A stretch of 64,000 bases of DNA from Streptomyces sp. NBC_01485 (GTDB taxonomy: Bacteria; Actinomycetota; Actinomycetes; Streptomycetales; Streptomycetaceae). Made by a program: the position numbers and the translations under genes. Positions 1-7,950 of this stretch are shown here, piece after piece. How positions within the stretch are numbered: the first letter of the stretch is position 1; each line of letters begins with the position of its first letter. The stretch is from NCBI RefSeq assembly GCF_036227125.1, contig NZ_CP109435.1, positions 6,262,001 through 6,326,000 on the forward strand, read 5' to 3'. The notes under the pieces were generated by a model. The model had not been told where the DNA came from. It did not search any database and worked only from the letters and a program-made list of their open reading frames with translations.

Positions 1-1022
1 GCGAGGAGACCGGCATGGGGCTGCTGCTGGTCACGCACGACGTGGGCGTGGCGGCGGAGAGCGTCGACGAGGTGCTCGTCATGCGGCACGGGCGGCTCGT
101 CGAGCACGGTCCGGCGGGCGCAGTGCTGGCGACGCCCGCGCAGGCGTACACGCGCGAACTGCTGGGCGCGGTGCCGCGGGTGGACGCGAGGAGAGAGGAC
201 GCGCGGGGCGAGGGGGCCGGTGTCTTTGGGGAGGTGGTGCTCGAAGCGACCGGGCTGCGGCGCGAGTTCGGGCGCGGGAAGCGGGCGTTCGCGGCCGTGG
301 ACGGCGTGTCGCTGACGGTCCGCCGGGGCGAGACCCTCGGCGTCGTCGGCGAGAGCGGCAGCGGTAAGACGACGCTGGGCCGGATGCTGGTCGGGCTGCT
401 CACGCCGACGGCGGGCGAGGTCCGCTACGCGGGACAGGTGTCGTCGGGCGTGCACCCGACCGTGCAGATGGTCTTCCAGGATCCCGTCTCCTCCCTCAAC
501 CCCCGCCGCAGCGTGGGCGAGTCCATCGCCGACCCGCTCCGCGCGCGGGGCGAACGGGACGAGAAACGCATCAGGGGGCGTGTGACGGAACTGCTGGAGC
601 GCGTGGGGCTCGAAACGGCGCACTACGACCGCTACCCGCACGAGTTCAGCGGCGGTCAGCGCCAGCGCGTGGGCATCGCGCGGGCGCTCGCGGCCGACCC
701 GCACGTCATCGTCTGCGACGAACCGGTCTCCGCGCTCGACGTGACCACCCAGGCCCAGGTCGTCGCCCTGCTCGGCGAACTGCGGCGCGAACTCGGCCTC
801 GCCCTCGTCTTCGTCGCCCATGACCTGGCCGTGGTGCGCCAGGTCAGCGACCGGGTCGCGGTGATGCGGCACGGCCGCGTCGTCGAGGAGGGCCCCGCCG
901 ACGAGGTGTACGAGTCGCCACGGCACCCGTACACCAGGCAGCTCCTGGCCGCCGTACCGGCGCTCGACCCGGCGGTCGCGGCGCGGCGGCGCGCGCAACG
1001 GCGGGAGCCGGCCGTGGCCTGA
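1..1022 (+). CDS. Dipeptide/oligopeptide ABC transporter ATP-binding protein (fused DppD-DppF type), 5' truncated
   Basis: The reading frame is open from base 3 and enters from the left, so the N-terminus is missing. The first ~60 residues are the tail of one ABC cassette (Walker B/H-loop region LLLVTHDVGVAAE and the C-terminal segment typical of peptide importers). A complete second cassette follows: Walker A GESGSGKTT, Q-loop QMVFQDP, signature FSGGQRQRVGIARAL, Walker B VIVCDEPVSALD and an H-loop with HD. Two cassettes in one chain match fused DppD/DppF-like ATPases that power uptake of di- or oligopeptides or nickel at the membrane. Permease and binding-protein genes would lie to the left. 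The substrate cannot be read from the ATPase. The first ATG (base 15) is internal to the domain and is not the true start. Confidence 0.9.
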   Translation, partial: EETGMGLLLVTHDVGVAAESVDEVLVMRHGRLVEHGPAGAVLATPAQAYTRELLGAVPRVDARREDARGEGAGVFGEVVLEATGLRREFGRGKRAFAAVDGVSLTVRRGETLGVVGESGSGKTTLGRMLVGLLTPTAGEVRYAGQVSSGVHPTVQMVFQDPVSSLNPRRSVGESIADPLRARGERDEKRIRGRVTELLERVGLETAHYDRYPHEFSGGQRQRVGIARALAADPHVIVCDEPVSALDVTTQAQVVALLGELRRELGLALVFVAHDLAVVRQVSDRVAVMRHGRVVEEGPADEVYESPRHPYTRQLLAAVPALDPAVAARRRAQRREPAVA

Positions 1023-1040
1023 GGTCCGGTGGCGTTCGGC

Positions 1041-1080
1041 GTCGGTCGGCGTCGGTCGGTGTCGGTCGGTGTCGTTCGAC
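1041..1080. repeat. 10-bp direct tandem repeat
   Basis: Directly after the ABC ATPase stop the unit GTCGGTCGGY occurs three times (1041-1050, 1051-1060, 1061-1070), followed by a degenerate fourth copy (1071-1080). It lies in the ~280-bp gap before the exopolysaccharide operon. It could be a slippage product or a binding array; the sequence alone does not decide. Confidence 0.7.
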
Positions 1081-1196
1081 GGCGGCCGTGGGACGCGCGT
1101 GTGTGACGTGTGTGGCGTAACGTTTCGCGGTCGGATGATCTCCTAGCGCGACCGAACGCGACCCGCACGGGAAAGTTACGACCGTTCACCCCTTTT

Positions 1197-1230
1197 GGTG
1201 GTGCGACGGACAACCGTCCATCGCACCACC
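1197..1230 (+). terminator. Long hairpin between the ABC gene and the glycosyltransferase operon
   Basis: Arms 1197-1211 and 1216-1230 pair over 15 positions with one mismatch around an AACC loop. There is no T-tract on the plus side. It may end the ABC transporter transcript or sit in the leader of the downstream operon, whose start codon is 73 bp further on. Confidence 0.5.
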
Positions 1231-1302
1231 GCCTTGTCCGCATACGTTCGTCCCGCTGCGAGCCGCCGGGTCAACGGCGGCTCCCCAAACGGGAGATCGG
1301 GG

Positions 1303-3036
1303 GTGCGCGTGCGCATCGGACTGCTTACGGAGGGTGGCTATCCGTATGTGAGCGGTGACGCCGGGGTGTGGTGCGACCGGCTCGTGCGCGGGCTCGGGCA
1401 GCACGAGTTCGACGTCTACGCGCTCAGCCGCGCCGAACACCAGGAGGACGCGGGCTGGGTCGAGCTTCCGCCGCAGGTCAGCCGGGTGCGCACGGCGCCG
1501 CTGTGGACGGCCGAGGACGACGGGGTCGCGTACGGCCGGCGCGCGCGCCGTCGCTTCGGCGAGTTCTACGGCGAACTCGTGACCGCTCTGTGCGAGGGCG
1601 AGTCCCCGGACCCGGCGGACTCCTCGGGGGCCGGTTCGGCCGCCCAGGCGGACCGTTTCGCCACCGCGCTGTACGGCCTCGCCGAACTCGCCCGGGACGA
1701 GGGCGGACTGGTGGGAGCGCTCCGCTCGGAAGGCGCCGTGCGCGCACTGGAACGCGCCTGCCGCGCGCCCGGCGCGCTGCGCACGGCGCGTGAGGCGCGC
1801 GTACCGGACCTGCTCGCCGTCGCCGCACACCTCGAACGCGCCCTGCGCCCCCTCTCGCTCGACTGGTACGAGGACGAGGCGGGCGACGGGGGAGAGGGCC
1901 TCGGCGCGGTCGACCTGTGCCACGCCGCGTCCGGCGGCCCGGCGGCCCTGCCCGGGCTGCTCGCCCGGCACTTCTTCGACGTGCCGCTGCTGGTCACCGA
2001 GTACGGGGTACGGCTGCGGACGCACTATCTGAGCTCCGCCGAGGCCCCCGCCGTACGCGCCCTGCTCGCCGCCTTCCACGGCCGGCTCGCGGCCGAGGTC
2101 TACCGGCGGGCGGGGTGCGTCACGCCGGGCAACACGCACGCCCGCCGCTGGCAGGAGCGGTGCGGCGCCGACCGCGCCAAACTGCGCACCGTCTACCCGG
2201 GCATGGAGGCGTCCCGCTTCGCCGAGGTGGGCGACGCCCCCGACACCGCCGACCCGCACACCCTGGTCTGGGTCGGCCGGGTGGAACCGGCGAAGGACCT
2301 GGTGTCGCTGCTGCACGCCTTCGCGGAGATCCGCAAGGAGGAGCCCCGGACACGCCTGCGGATCATCGGCGCACCGGCAGGGACGGAGGGCCGTGCCTAC
2401 CTCGGCGACTGCCGGATGCTGGCCGCACAGCTCTTCCCCGACGAGGCGGACGGACCGCACGCCGTCGGCGACAACCCGGTCTCCTTCGAGGAGATCGGCG
2501 GCCCGGAGGCGCCCAGCCTGGCCGAGGCGTACGCGGCCGGTGCGGTCGTCGTCCTGTCCAGCGTCGTCGAGGGGTTCCCGGTCGGCCTGGTCGAGGCGAT
2601 GTTCTGCGGCCGGGCGACCGTGTCGACCGACGTCGGCGCGGTGGTCGAGGTGATCGGCGGCACGGGACTGGTCGTCCCGCCGCGCAATCCACGGGCGCTC
2701 GCGGAGGCGTGCGTGGCGCTGCTGCGCGACCCCGAGCGCCGTGCGCGCCTGGGCGCGGCGGCCCGCGCCCGCGCCCTCGAACTGTTCACGGTCGAGCAGA
2801 ACATCGAGGCGTTCCACGACATCTACCTGGAGCTCGTCTCCCAGGCGCCGGTACCGCGATTCCTCCTCGACGACGACGGCGAACCCCGGCCGTTCGCCGT
2901 CCCGGCCGAGGCGCGGCTGCCGGGCCTGTGGACCGACCTGGGCACGCGGGTCACCGCCCGGCCCAGCCCGGGCTGGGCGGCGGGGCCGCCGGTACGAGGC
3001 ACCTCGCCGGTCGCCGCGACGGAGGGGGCACGATGA
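1303..3036 (+). CDS. PelF-like family GT4 glycosyltransferase
   Basis: 577 aa. The N-terminus RIGLLTEGGYPYVSGDAGVW resembles PelF (DUF3492 region), the cytoplasmic glycosyltransferase that polymerises Pel-type aminosugar polysaccharide. The C-terminal half is a GT-B fold with WVGRVEPAKDL, the nucleotide-sugar-binding EAYAAGAVVVLSSVVEGFPVG segment and a final GLVEAMFCGR/STDVGAVVEV block. I chose GTG 1303 because GGGAG lies about 8 nt upstream and the PelF homology begins at once; the frame is open to 1195 but that extension looks non-coding. Its stop overlaps the next start (ATGA). The role in a Pel-like pathway is inferred from this family plus the epimerase and spherulation-family neighbours. 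Another secreted or cell-wall glycan is possible. Confidence 0.85.
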   Translation: MRVRIGLLTEGGYPYVSGDAGVWCDRLVRGLGQHEFDVYALSRAEHQEDAGWVELPPQVSRVRTAPLWTAEDDGVAYGRRARRRFGEFYGELVTALCEGESPDPADSSGAGSAAQADRFATALYGLAELARDEGGLVGALRSEGAVRALERACRAPGALRTAREARVPDLLAVAAHLERALRPLSLDWYEDEAGDGGEGLGAVDLCHAASGGPAALPGLLARHFFDVPLLVTEYGVRLRTHYLSSAEAPAVRALLAAFHGRLAAEVYRRAGCVTPGNTHARRWQERCGADRAKLRTVYPGMEASRFAEVGDAPDTADPHTLVWVGRVEPAKDLVSLLHAFAEIRKEEPRTRLRIIGAPAGTEGRAYLGDCRMLAAQLFPDEADGPHAVGDNPVSFEEIGGPEAPSLAEAYAAGAVVVLSSVVEGFPVGLVEAMFCGRATVSTDVGAVVEVIGGTGLVVPPRNPRALAEACVALLRDPERRARLGAAARARALELFTVEQNIEAFHDIYLELVSQAPVPRFLLDDDGEPRPFAVPAEARLPGLWTDLGTRVTARPSPGWAAGPPVRGTSPVAATEGAR

Positions 3037-4319
3037 GCGGGCTCGACGAACTGGACCGGCCGGAGCCTGCGGGGACTACGGAGACCGCGGGGACTACGGA
3101 GACCGCCGAGCCTGCGGGGACTACGGAGCCTGCGGGGGGCGCGGGAAGCGCCGGTGCGCGCACCGAGGCCGCCGGGCGTACTGAGGCCGACACGGTCGCC
3201 GACGGCCGTAGACGGGCCGCCCCTCGCCGGGGCGCCGCCGACCCGGTGAAGACCCTGATGCACCGTCACCGTGAGCTGTGCGAACGGGCCGTCGACCCGC
3301 TGGAGATCGCGGCGGGCCTGGAGGCGCACGGGGTCACCGACCGCACCGCCGCCCGCTTCCGGCACCGGGACGTCTTCTCCCTCGCGGAGGAGATGTACGC
3401 CCGCGTCCCCCGCGACGGCGACACACCCGCGCTCACCACGCCGACCGCGATCCCCCGCCCCCGCCTGGACTGGGCGCTGCTCACCCTCCTGCCGGGCGCC
3501 CTGTGCGCCGCGACCCTGACCGGCGTACGCCTCACCCACGGCCGGACGTGTCTCCTCGTCGCCGCCGCCGGCATCCTCGCCGTCACCTTCGCCGTGCGCG
3601 CGGTACTGCGCAGGGGCCCGCTGAGCCCGCACAGCGGCGCCCACCCCGGCCCGCACCGGACGGGCGCGTGGACCTGCTGGCTCCTCGGCTACGCCGCCCT
3701 CGGCGACGGTCTCCTGCGCGCCGCCGTCGGCGGTGGCCCCGACGGCCTGCCCGACGGGACGGCCGACGGCCCCTGGGCCCTCGCCGCCGTCCCCCTGCTG
3801 ACCCTCGCCCTGGCCTGCGCGCCCGCCGCCTGGAGCGCTCACCTCCTCGCGGTACGCGCCCGGCGCCGTCTGGAGACCAGCCGTGGCCTGGAGGAGTTCG
3901 CCGCCTCCGTGCAGCCGTTGCTGCTCGGCACCGTGGCCCTGTTCCTGTGCGCGCTCGCCGCACTGGACGCCCTCTGCGCCATGGCCCTGGGCGAGCCCGC
4001 CTTCTACGGCCACACCCTCACCCTGGGCGCGCTCCTGTTCCTCGCCCGCCTCGTCACCGTGCACGGCTTCACCCACGCCCCGGCGGTCGTCCTCGGCGCC
4101 GTCGGCACGGCCGAGGTGCTCGCCCCGGCCACGGTCTTCGCGGGCCGCCTTCCCGGCTGCGGCTTCCTGGCCACGCCCGTGGAGAGCCTCGTGGCCGCCT
4201 GGGGCCCGGCCGGTGTGCCGACCCTCCTCTGCGGAGCCGCCGCCCTGACCCTCCTGATCCACGCGACCCGCACGCTGACCAGGGCCTCGTCCCACGCCCG
4301 ACCGGACCAGCCATGCTGA
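3033..4319 (+). CDS. Multi-pass membrane protein of the exopolysaccharide operon
   Basis: 428 aa, starting with an ATGA overlap on the glycosyltransferase stop. Residues 1-70 are a low-complexity tail with TTE(T/P)A repeats. Residues ~72-130 are a soluble segment with a conserved look (HRHRELCERAVDPLEIAAGL). From ~145 I count about eight hydrophobic helices. The position after a PelF-like gene suggests a transport or synthase-scaffold role comparable to PelG, but PelG normally has about twelve helices and I see no clear sequence match, so no family name is given. The protein ends at an ATGCTGA overlap with the next ORF. Confidence 0.75.
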   Translation: MSGLDELDRPEPAGTTETAGTTETAEPAGTTEPAGGAGSAGARTEAAGRTEADTVADGRRRAAPRRGAADPVKTLMHRHRELCERAVDPLEIAAGLEAHGVTDRTAARFRHRDVFSLAEEMYARVPRDGDTPALTTPTAIPRPRLDWALLTLLPGALCAATLTGVRLTHGRTCLLVAAAGILAVTFAVRAVLRRGPLSPHSGAHPGPHRTGAWTCWLLGYAALGDGLLRAAVGGGPDGLPDGTADGPWALAAVPLLTLALACAPAAWSAHLLAVRARRRLETSRGLEEFAASVQPLLLGTVALFLCALAALDALCAMALGEPAFYGHTLTLGALLFLARLVTVHGFTHAPAVVLGAVGTAEVLAPATVFAGRLPGCGFLATPVESLVAAWGPAGVPTLLCGAAALTLLIHATRTLTRASSHARPDQPC

Positions 4320-4756
4320 CCCGGACTGGGACCTGGATCCGGGCCCGGGCCCGGACCCGCCCTCGCCCGTCCCCGCGGGCGAGGCAGGAAGCCGTCCCGC
4401 CCGATCAGGAGGCCGCCCCGCCGGGGCAGGAAGGCGTCCCGCCGAGTCAGAGGGCCGTCGAGGCGGGCCAGGGGGGCGTCCCACAGCGTCCGGGGGCCGT
4501 CCCGCCGGGCCAGGGGGCGGGCCCCGCGGCTCTGGGGCATCGCCTGTCAGCCCCCGCCCACTGGCGGCCTACCGCCGCCCACCAGCGGCCCACCGCTACC
4601 CACCGTCGACGTACCCCCACCCCAGCCCGGCGCCGGTCCTCGGCATCCCGGCCACCGCGCGCAGCGCAACCCCCACCGTGCCCCGACCGCACGACGCACG
4701 CGCTCCTCCACCCAGCCGCAACCCAGCGCAACACCCTTGAAGGAGAGACCAGATGA
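4313..4756 (+). CDS. Small Pro/Gln/Ala-rich protein with heptapeptide repeats, translationally coupled
   Basis: 147 aa, not recognised. ATG 4313 overlaps the stop of the membrane protein (ATGCTGA), and its own stop overlaps the next ATG (4753) as ATGA. The middle contains six consecutive 7-residue units of the form (A/G)VPPxQ(E/G), encoded by 21-nt DNA repeats. The rest is rich in R, T, P and H with no signal peptide or membrane segment. The exact stop/start overlaps at both ends argue that it is translated, while the disordered composition and lack of a family argue caution. If real it could be an unstructured accessory factor of the polysaccharide machinery. Confidence 0.4.
   Translation: MLTRTGTWIRARARTRPRPSPRARQEAVPPDQEAAPPGQEGVPPSQRAVEAGQGGVPQRPGAVPPGQGAGPAALGHRLSAPAHWRPTAAHQRPTATHRRRTPTPARRRSSASRPPRAAQPPPCPDRTTHALLHPAATQRNTLEGETR
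4391..4516 (+). repeat. Six 21-nt tandem repeats encoding a heptapeptide
   Basis: Six adjacent 21-nt units, each beginning GCCG or GGCG, run from 4391 to 4516 with no insertions. Because 21 is a multiple of three, the frame of the small ORF at 4313-4756 is preserved throughout. Confidence 0.75.
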
Positions 4757-4908
4757 CCACCTCCCGATCCGGAGCGACCGGTGCCACCGGGGCACCCGCG
4801 GTCGCCGGAGCCCCCGCGGTCACAGGAGCAGCCGGAGCACACCGGACGACCGGAGCCCCCGCGGCCCCGGCGACCGCCGCCGCGCACACCCCGGGAGCCG
4901 CACGATGA
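4753..4908 (+). CDS. 51-residue Ala/Gly/Thr/Pro-rich small protein
   Basis: A strong ribosome binding site (AAGGAGAG, about 6 nt upstream) precedes ATG 4753. The peptide is 51 aa and consists largely of GA(T/P)- and APAV-type repeats. It overlaps the preceding stop by ATGA (4753-4756), and its stop overlaps the epimerase start by ATGA (4905-4908). No family is recognised. Its clean signals suggest it either carries ribosomes into the epimerase gene or is itself a functional small protein. Confidence 0.5.
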   Translation: MTTSRSGATGATGAPAVAGAPAVTGAAGAHRTTGAPAAPATAAAHTPGAAR

Positions 4909-5867
4909 GGGTTCTGCTGATCGGAGCCAACGGCTACCTCGGCCGTTTCGTCGCCGACCGTCTGCTCGCCGACCCGGCCGTCCAGCTCACCGTGCTCGGC
5001 CGCGGCGACGACGCCGACGTCCGCTTCGACCTCGCGTCCGGCAGCCCCGGCGCGCTCACCCGCTTCCTCGACGCGGTCCACCCCCAGGTCGTCGTCAACT
5101 GCGCGGGCACCACCCGCGGCGGCGCCCGCGAACTCACCCGGCACAACACCGTCGCCGTCGCCACCGTCTGCGAGGCCCTGCGCCGCAGCGGCTGCGGCGC
5201 CCGGCTGGTGCAGCTCGGCTGTGGCGCCGAGTACGGTCCGAGCCAGCCCGGCTCCTCCACGGCGGAGGACGCCGTGCCCCGCCCCGGCGGCCCGTACGGC
5301 GTCAGCAAACTCGCCGCCACCGAACTCGTCCTCGGCTCCGGCCTGGACGCCGTCGTGCTCCGGATCTTCTCGCCCGCCGGACCGGGCACGCCCGCCGGCT
5401 CCCCGCTGGGCCGGCTCGCCGAGGCGATGCGCCGGGCCATGCAGTCCGGCGACGGCGAGCTCAAGCTCGGCGGGCTCGGTGTGCAGCGCGACTTCATCGA
5501 CGTCCGCGACGTGGCCCGCGCCGTGCACGCCGCCTCGCTCTCCGCCGCGCAGGGTGTCATCAACATCGGCTCGGGCCGCGCCGTCCGGCTGCGGGACGCC
5601 GCCGGGATCCTCGCCCGCGTGGCCGGGTACAGCGGCGCCCTCCACGAACTCGACGGCCCGCCCGGCGGCCACCTCAGGCCCGCCATCGGCCACCCCCGCC
5701 CCGAGCCCGACCACGGGGGACCCGTCGCGTACCCGTATCCGGACGGGTGCGGCACCTGGCAGCAGGCCGATGTGCGCACCGCCCGCGACCGGCTCGGCTG
5801 GCGGCCCCGGATCAACCTCGAGGAGTCCCTCGCCGACATCTGGATGGAGGCGGCATGTCGTATCTGA
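4905..5867 (+). CDS. NAD-dependent sugar epimerase/dehydratase (extended SDR)
   Basis: 320 aa. The N-terminal Rossmann motif GANGYLG binds NAD(P). The catalytic YGVSK (YxxxK) follows a GCGAEYG segment, as in UDP-hexose 4-epimerases and related nucleotide-sugar enzymes. Late in the protein RDFIDVRDVARAV and the INIGSG strand match the extended SDR substrate domain. ATG 4905 is fixed by the ATGA overlap with the small ORF upstream, and the gene overlaps the next by 13 nt. In a Pel-like pathway the expected job is to make UDP-GalNAc or a related precursor; the exact substrate is inferred, not seen. Confidence 0.85.
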   Translation: MRVLLIGANGYLGRFVADRLLADPAVQLTVLGRGDDADVRFDLASGSPGALTRFLDAVHPQVVVNCAGTTRGGARELTRHNTVAVATVCEALRRSGCGARLVQLGCGAEYGPSQPGSSTAEDAVPRPGGPYGVSKLAATELVLGSGLDAVVLRIFSPAGPGTPAGSPLGRLAEAMRRAMQSGDGELKLGGLGVQRDFIDVRDVARAVHAASLSAAQGVINIGSGRAVRLRDAAGILARVAGYSGALHELDGPPGGHLRPAIGHPRPEPDHGGPVAYPYPDGCGTWQQADVRTARDRLGWRPRINLEESLADIWMEAACRI

Positions 5868-6613
5868 CCGGAACCCCGGCGGGCACCGCGAGCGCCGGAA
5901 CCACCGACGTCCGCACCGGCCTCGGCGTCCCCGGTATCGCGCACCCCCTCCTCGCGCCGGCCGAGTGGGACGAACTCACCCGTTCCGGCGGGCACCTGGA
6001 CTGGGTCGTCCTCGACGTCGCCGACGGCCCCGGCGTCCGCCCCGACCCGCGCTGCCTGGAAGCCGTGGGCCGGCTGCGCAACGCGGGCGTCCGTGTCCTC
6101 GGGAACCTCGACACCCGCCACGGAGCCCGCGCCTTCGCCGAAGTCGTCTCCGACGCGCAGCGGTACCTCGACTGGTACCGGGTCGACGGCTTCCTCCTGG
6201 ACCGCTGCCCGGCCGAGCGCACCGCGCTCCCCGGACTGCGCCGCACGATCGGCGCGCTCCGCACCCTGCGGGACGCGCCCCACATCGTCCTCGGCCACGG
6301 CACCCACCCCTACCCCGGATACGCCGAGCACGCCGACCAGTTGGTCACCTTCTCCGGAACCTGGAGCGACTACCGCTGGTCGCAGGTGGCCGAGTGGACC
6401 GCGGACCACCCGCCCGAACGCTTCTGCCACTTCGTGCACGGCGTGCCGCGCGGCCACCTCGACGAGGCGCTGCGCATCGCCCGCTGGCAGGGCGCCGCGA
6501 CGATCTGGTTCACCGACGGCACCGACCGCGCCGGCCTGACCGGCCCCTGGGAGACCATGCCCGGCTACTGGGACGAGATCGTCTCGCGGATCGGAACGGG
6601 TGTCTCGGAATGA
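5855..6613 (+). CDS. Spherulation-specific family 4 / GH135-like glycosidase domain protein
   Basis: 252 aa with no signal peptide visible. The order of motifs (a PLLAPAEWDEL start, DWVVLDVADGPG, a VLGNLDTRHG strand with acidic residues, YRVDGFLLDRCP, then VLGHGTHPYPGYAEHADQLVTFSG and WFTDGT near the end) matches the (beta/alpha)8 spherulation-specific family 4. That family includes the fungal galactosaminogalactan hydrolase Sph3 and resembles the hydrolase domain of PelA. Such enzymes cut partially deacetylated GalNAc polymers and are usually encoded with the synthase, which supports assigning the operon to an aminosugar exopolysaccharide. It overlaps the epimerase by 13 nt. Lack of an export signal leaves localisation open. 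Confidence 0.8.
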   Translation: MSYLTGTPAGTASAGTTDVRTGLGVPGIAHPLLAPAEWDELTRSGGHLDWVVLDVADGPGVRPDPRCLEAVGRLRNAGVRVLGNLDTRHGARAFAEVVSDAQRYLDWYRVDGFLLDRCPAERTALPGLRRTIGALRTLRDAPHIVLGHGTHPYPGYAEHADQLVTFSGTWSDYRWSQVAEWTADHPPERFCHFVHGVPRGHLDEALRIARWQGAATIWFTDGTDRAGLTGPWETMPGYWDEIVSRIGTGVSE

Positions 6614-6676
6614 AGAGGGGCGTGGCAGTGTTACAGGCGGAACAACCGTAGTGATTGACCGACCAACGGAGTCCCC

Positions 6677-7855
6677 GTGTCGCTGCCACCCCTGGTCGAG
6701 CCAGCCTCTGAGCTCACCGTAGACGAGGTTCGCCGGTACTCCCGCCACCTGATCATCCCGGACGTGGGGATGGACGGGCAGAAGCGGCTGAAGAACGCCA
6801 AGGTGCTCTGTGTGGGCGCCGGCGGCCTGGGCTCGCCGGCGCTGATGTACCTGGCCGCGGCGGGCGTGGGCACGCTGGGCATCGTGGAGTTCGACGAGGT
6901 CGACGAGTCGAACCTGCAGCGCCAGATCATCCACAGCCAGGCGGACATCGGCCGCTCCAAGGCCGCCTCCGCCCGTGACTCCGTCCTCGGCATCAACCCG
7001 TACGTGAACGTGATCCTTCACGAGGAACGGCTCGAGGCCGAGAACGTGATGGACATCTTCAGCCAGTACGACCTGATCGTCGACGGCACGGACAACTTCG
7101 CGACCCGCTACCTGGTCAACGACGCGTGCGTGCTGCTGAACAAGCCGTACGTATGGGGCTCGATCTACCGCTTCGACGGCCAGGCCTCCGTGTTCTGGTC
7201 CGAGCACGGCCCCTGCTACCGCTGCCTCTACCCGGAGCCCCCGCCGCCGGGCATGGTCCCCTCCTGCGCCGAGGGCGGCGTGCTGGGCGTGCTGTGCGCG
7301 TCCATCGGCTCCATCCAGGTCACCGAGGCGATCAAGGTCCTCACCGGCACCGGCGACTCCCTGGTCGGCCGTCTGATGATCTATGACGCCCTGGAGATGC
7401 AGTACCGCCAGGTCAAGATCCGCAAGGACCCGAACTGCGCGGTCTGCGGCGAGAATCCGACCGTCACCGAGCTCATCGACTACGAGGCCTTCTGCGGCGT
7501 CGTCTCCGAAGAGGCCCAGGCGGCGGCCGCCGGCTCGACGATCACTCCCAAGCAGCTCAAGGAGTGGATCGACGACGGCGAGAACATCGAGATCATCGAC
7601 GTCCGCGAGCCGAACGAGTACGAGATCGTCTCCATCCCGGGCGCCAAGCTGATCCCGAAGAACGAGTTCCTCATGGGCACCGCACTGCAGGGCCTGCCGC
7701 AGGACAAGAAGATCGTCTTGCACTGCAAGACGGGTGTCCGCAGTGCGGAAGTCCTCGCGGTGCTGAAGTCCGCGGGCTTCGCGGACGCCGTGCACGTCGG
7801 CGGTGGCGTGATCGGCTGGGTCAACCAGATCGAGCCGAGCAAGCCGATCTACTGA
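6677..7855 (+). CDS. moeZ: Adenylyltransferase/sulfurtransferase MoeZ
   Basis: 392 aa. The N-terminal ThiF/MoeB domain has the ATP-binding GAGGLGSP loop, the NLQRQIIH segment, a zinc site from CYRC and CAVC, and the CAEGG active-site cysteine. Residues ~285-392 form a rhodanese domain with active-site loop CKTGVR. MoeZ-type proteins adenylate and then thiolate the C-terminal glycine of sulfur carriers (MoaD, CysO, ThiS types), feeding molybdopterin, thiamin and cysteine biosynthesis. GTG 6677 is preceded by GGAG. The gene has its own 63-bp upstream gap and is convergent with the peptidase gene downstream. Confidence 0.95.
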   Translation: MSLPPLVEPASELTVDEVRRYSRHLIIPDVGMDGQKRLKNAKVLCVGAGGLGSPALMYLAAAGVGTLGIVEFDEVDESNLQRQIIHSQADIGRSKAASARDSVLGINPYVNVILHEERLEAENVMDIFSQYDLIVDGTDNFATRYLVNDACVLLNKPYVWGSIYRFDGQASVFWSEHGPCYRCLYPEPPPPGMVPSCAEGGVLGVLCASIGSIQVTEAIKVLTGTGDSLVGRLMIYDALEMQYRQVKIRKDPNCAVCGENPTVTELIDYEAFCGVVSEEAQAAAAGSTITPKQLKEWIDDGENIEIIDVREPNEYEIVSIPGAKLIPKNEFLMGTALQGLPQDKKIVLHCKTGVRSAEVLAVLKSAGFADAVHVGGGVIGWVNQIEPSKPIY

Positions 7856-7905
7856 TCCGGCCGCCCGTAGCGCCCACCGGGTCTCCCGGTCCGACCGGTC
7901 CGACC

Positions 7906-7946
7906 GGCGGGGGTTTCGCATACCACGAGTGCGCGAAGCCTCCGCC
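7906..7946. terminator. Bidirectional terminator between convergent moeZ and peptidase genes
   Basis: Arms 7906-7919 and 7933-7946 form a 14-bp stem with two G-U pairs around a 13-nt loop, located between two stops that face each other. Confidence 0.75.
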
Positions 7947-7950
7947 GTCG

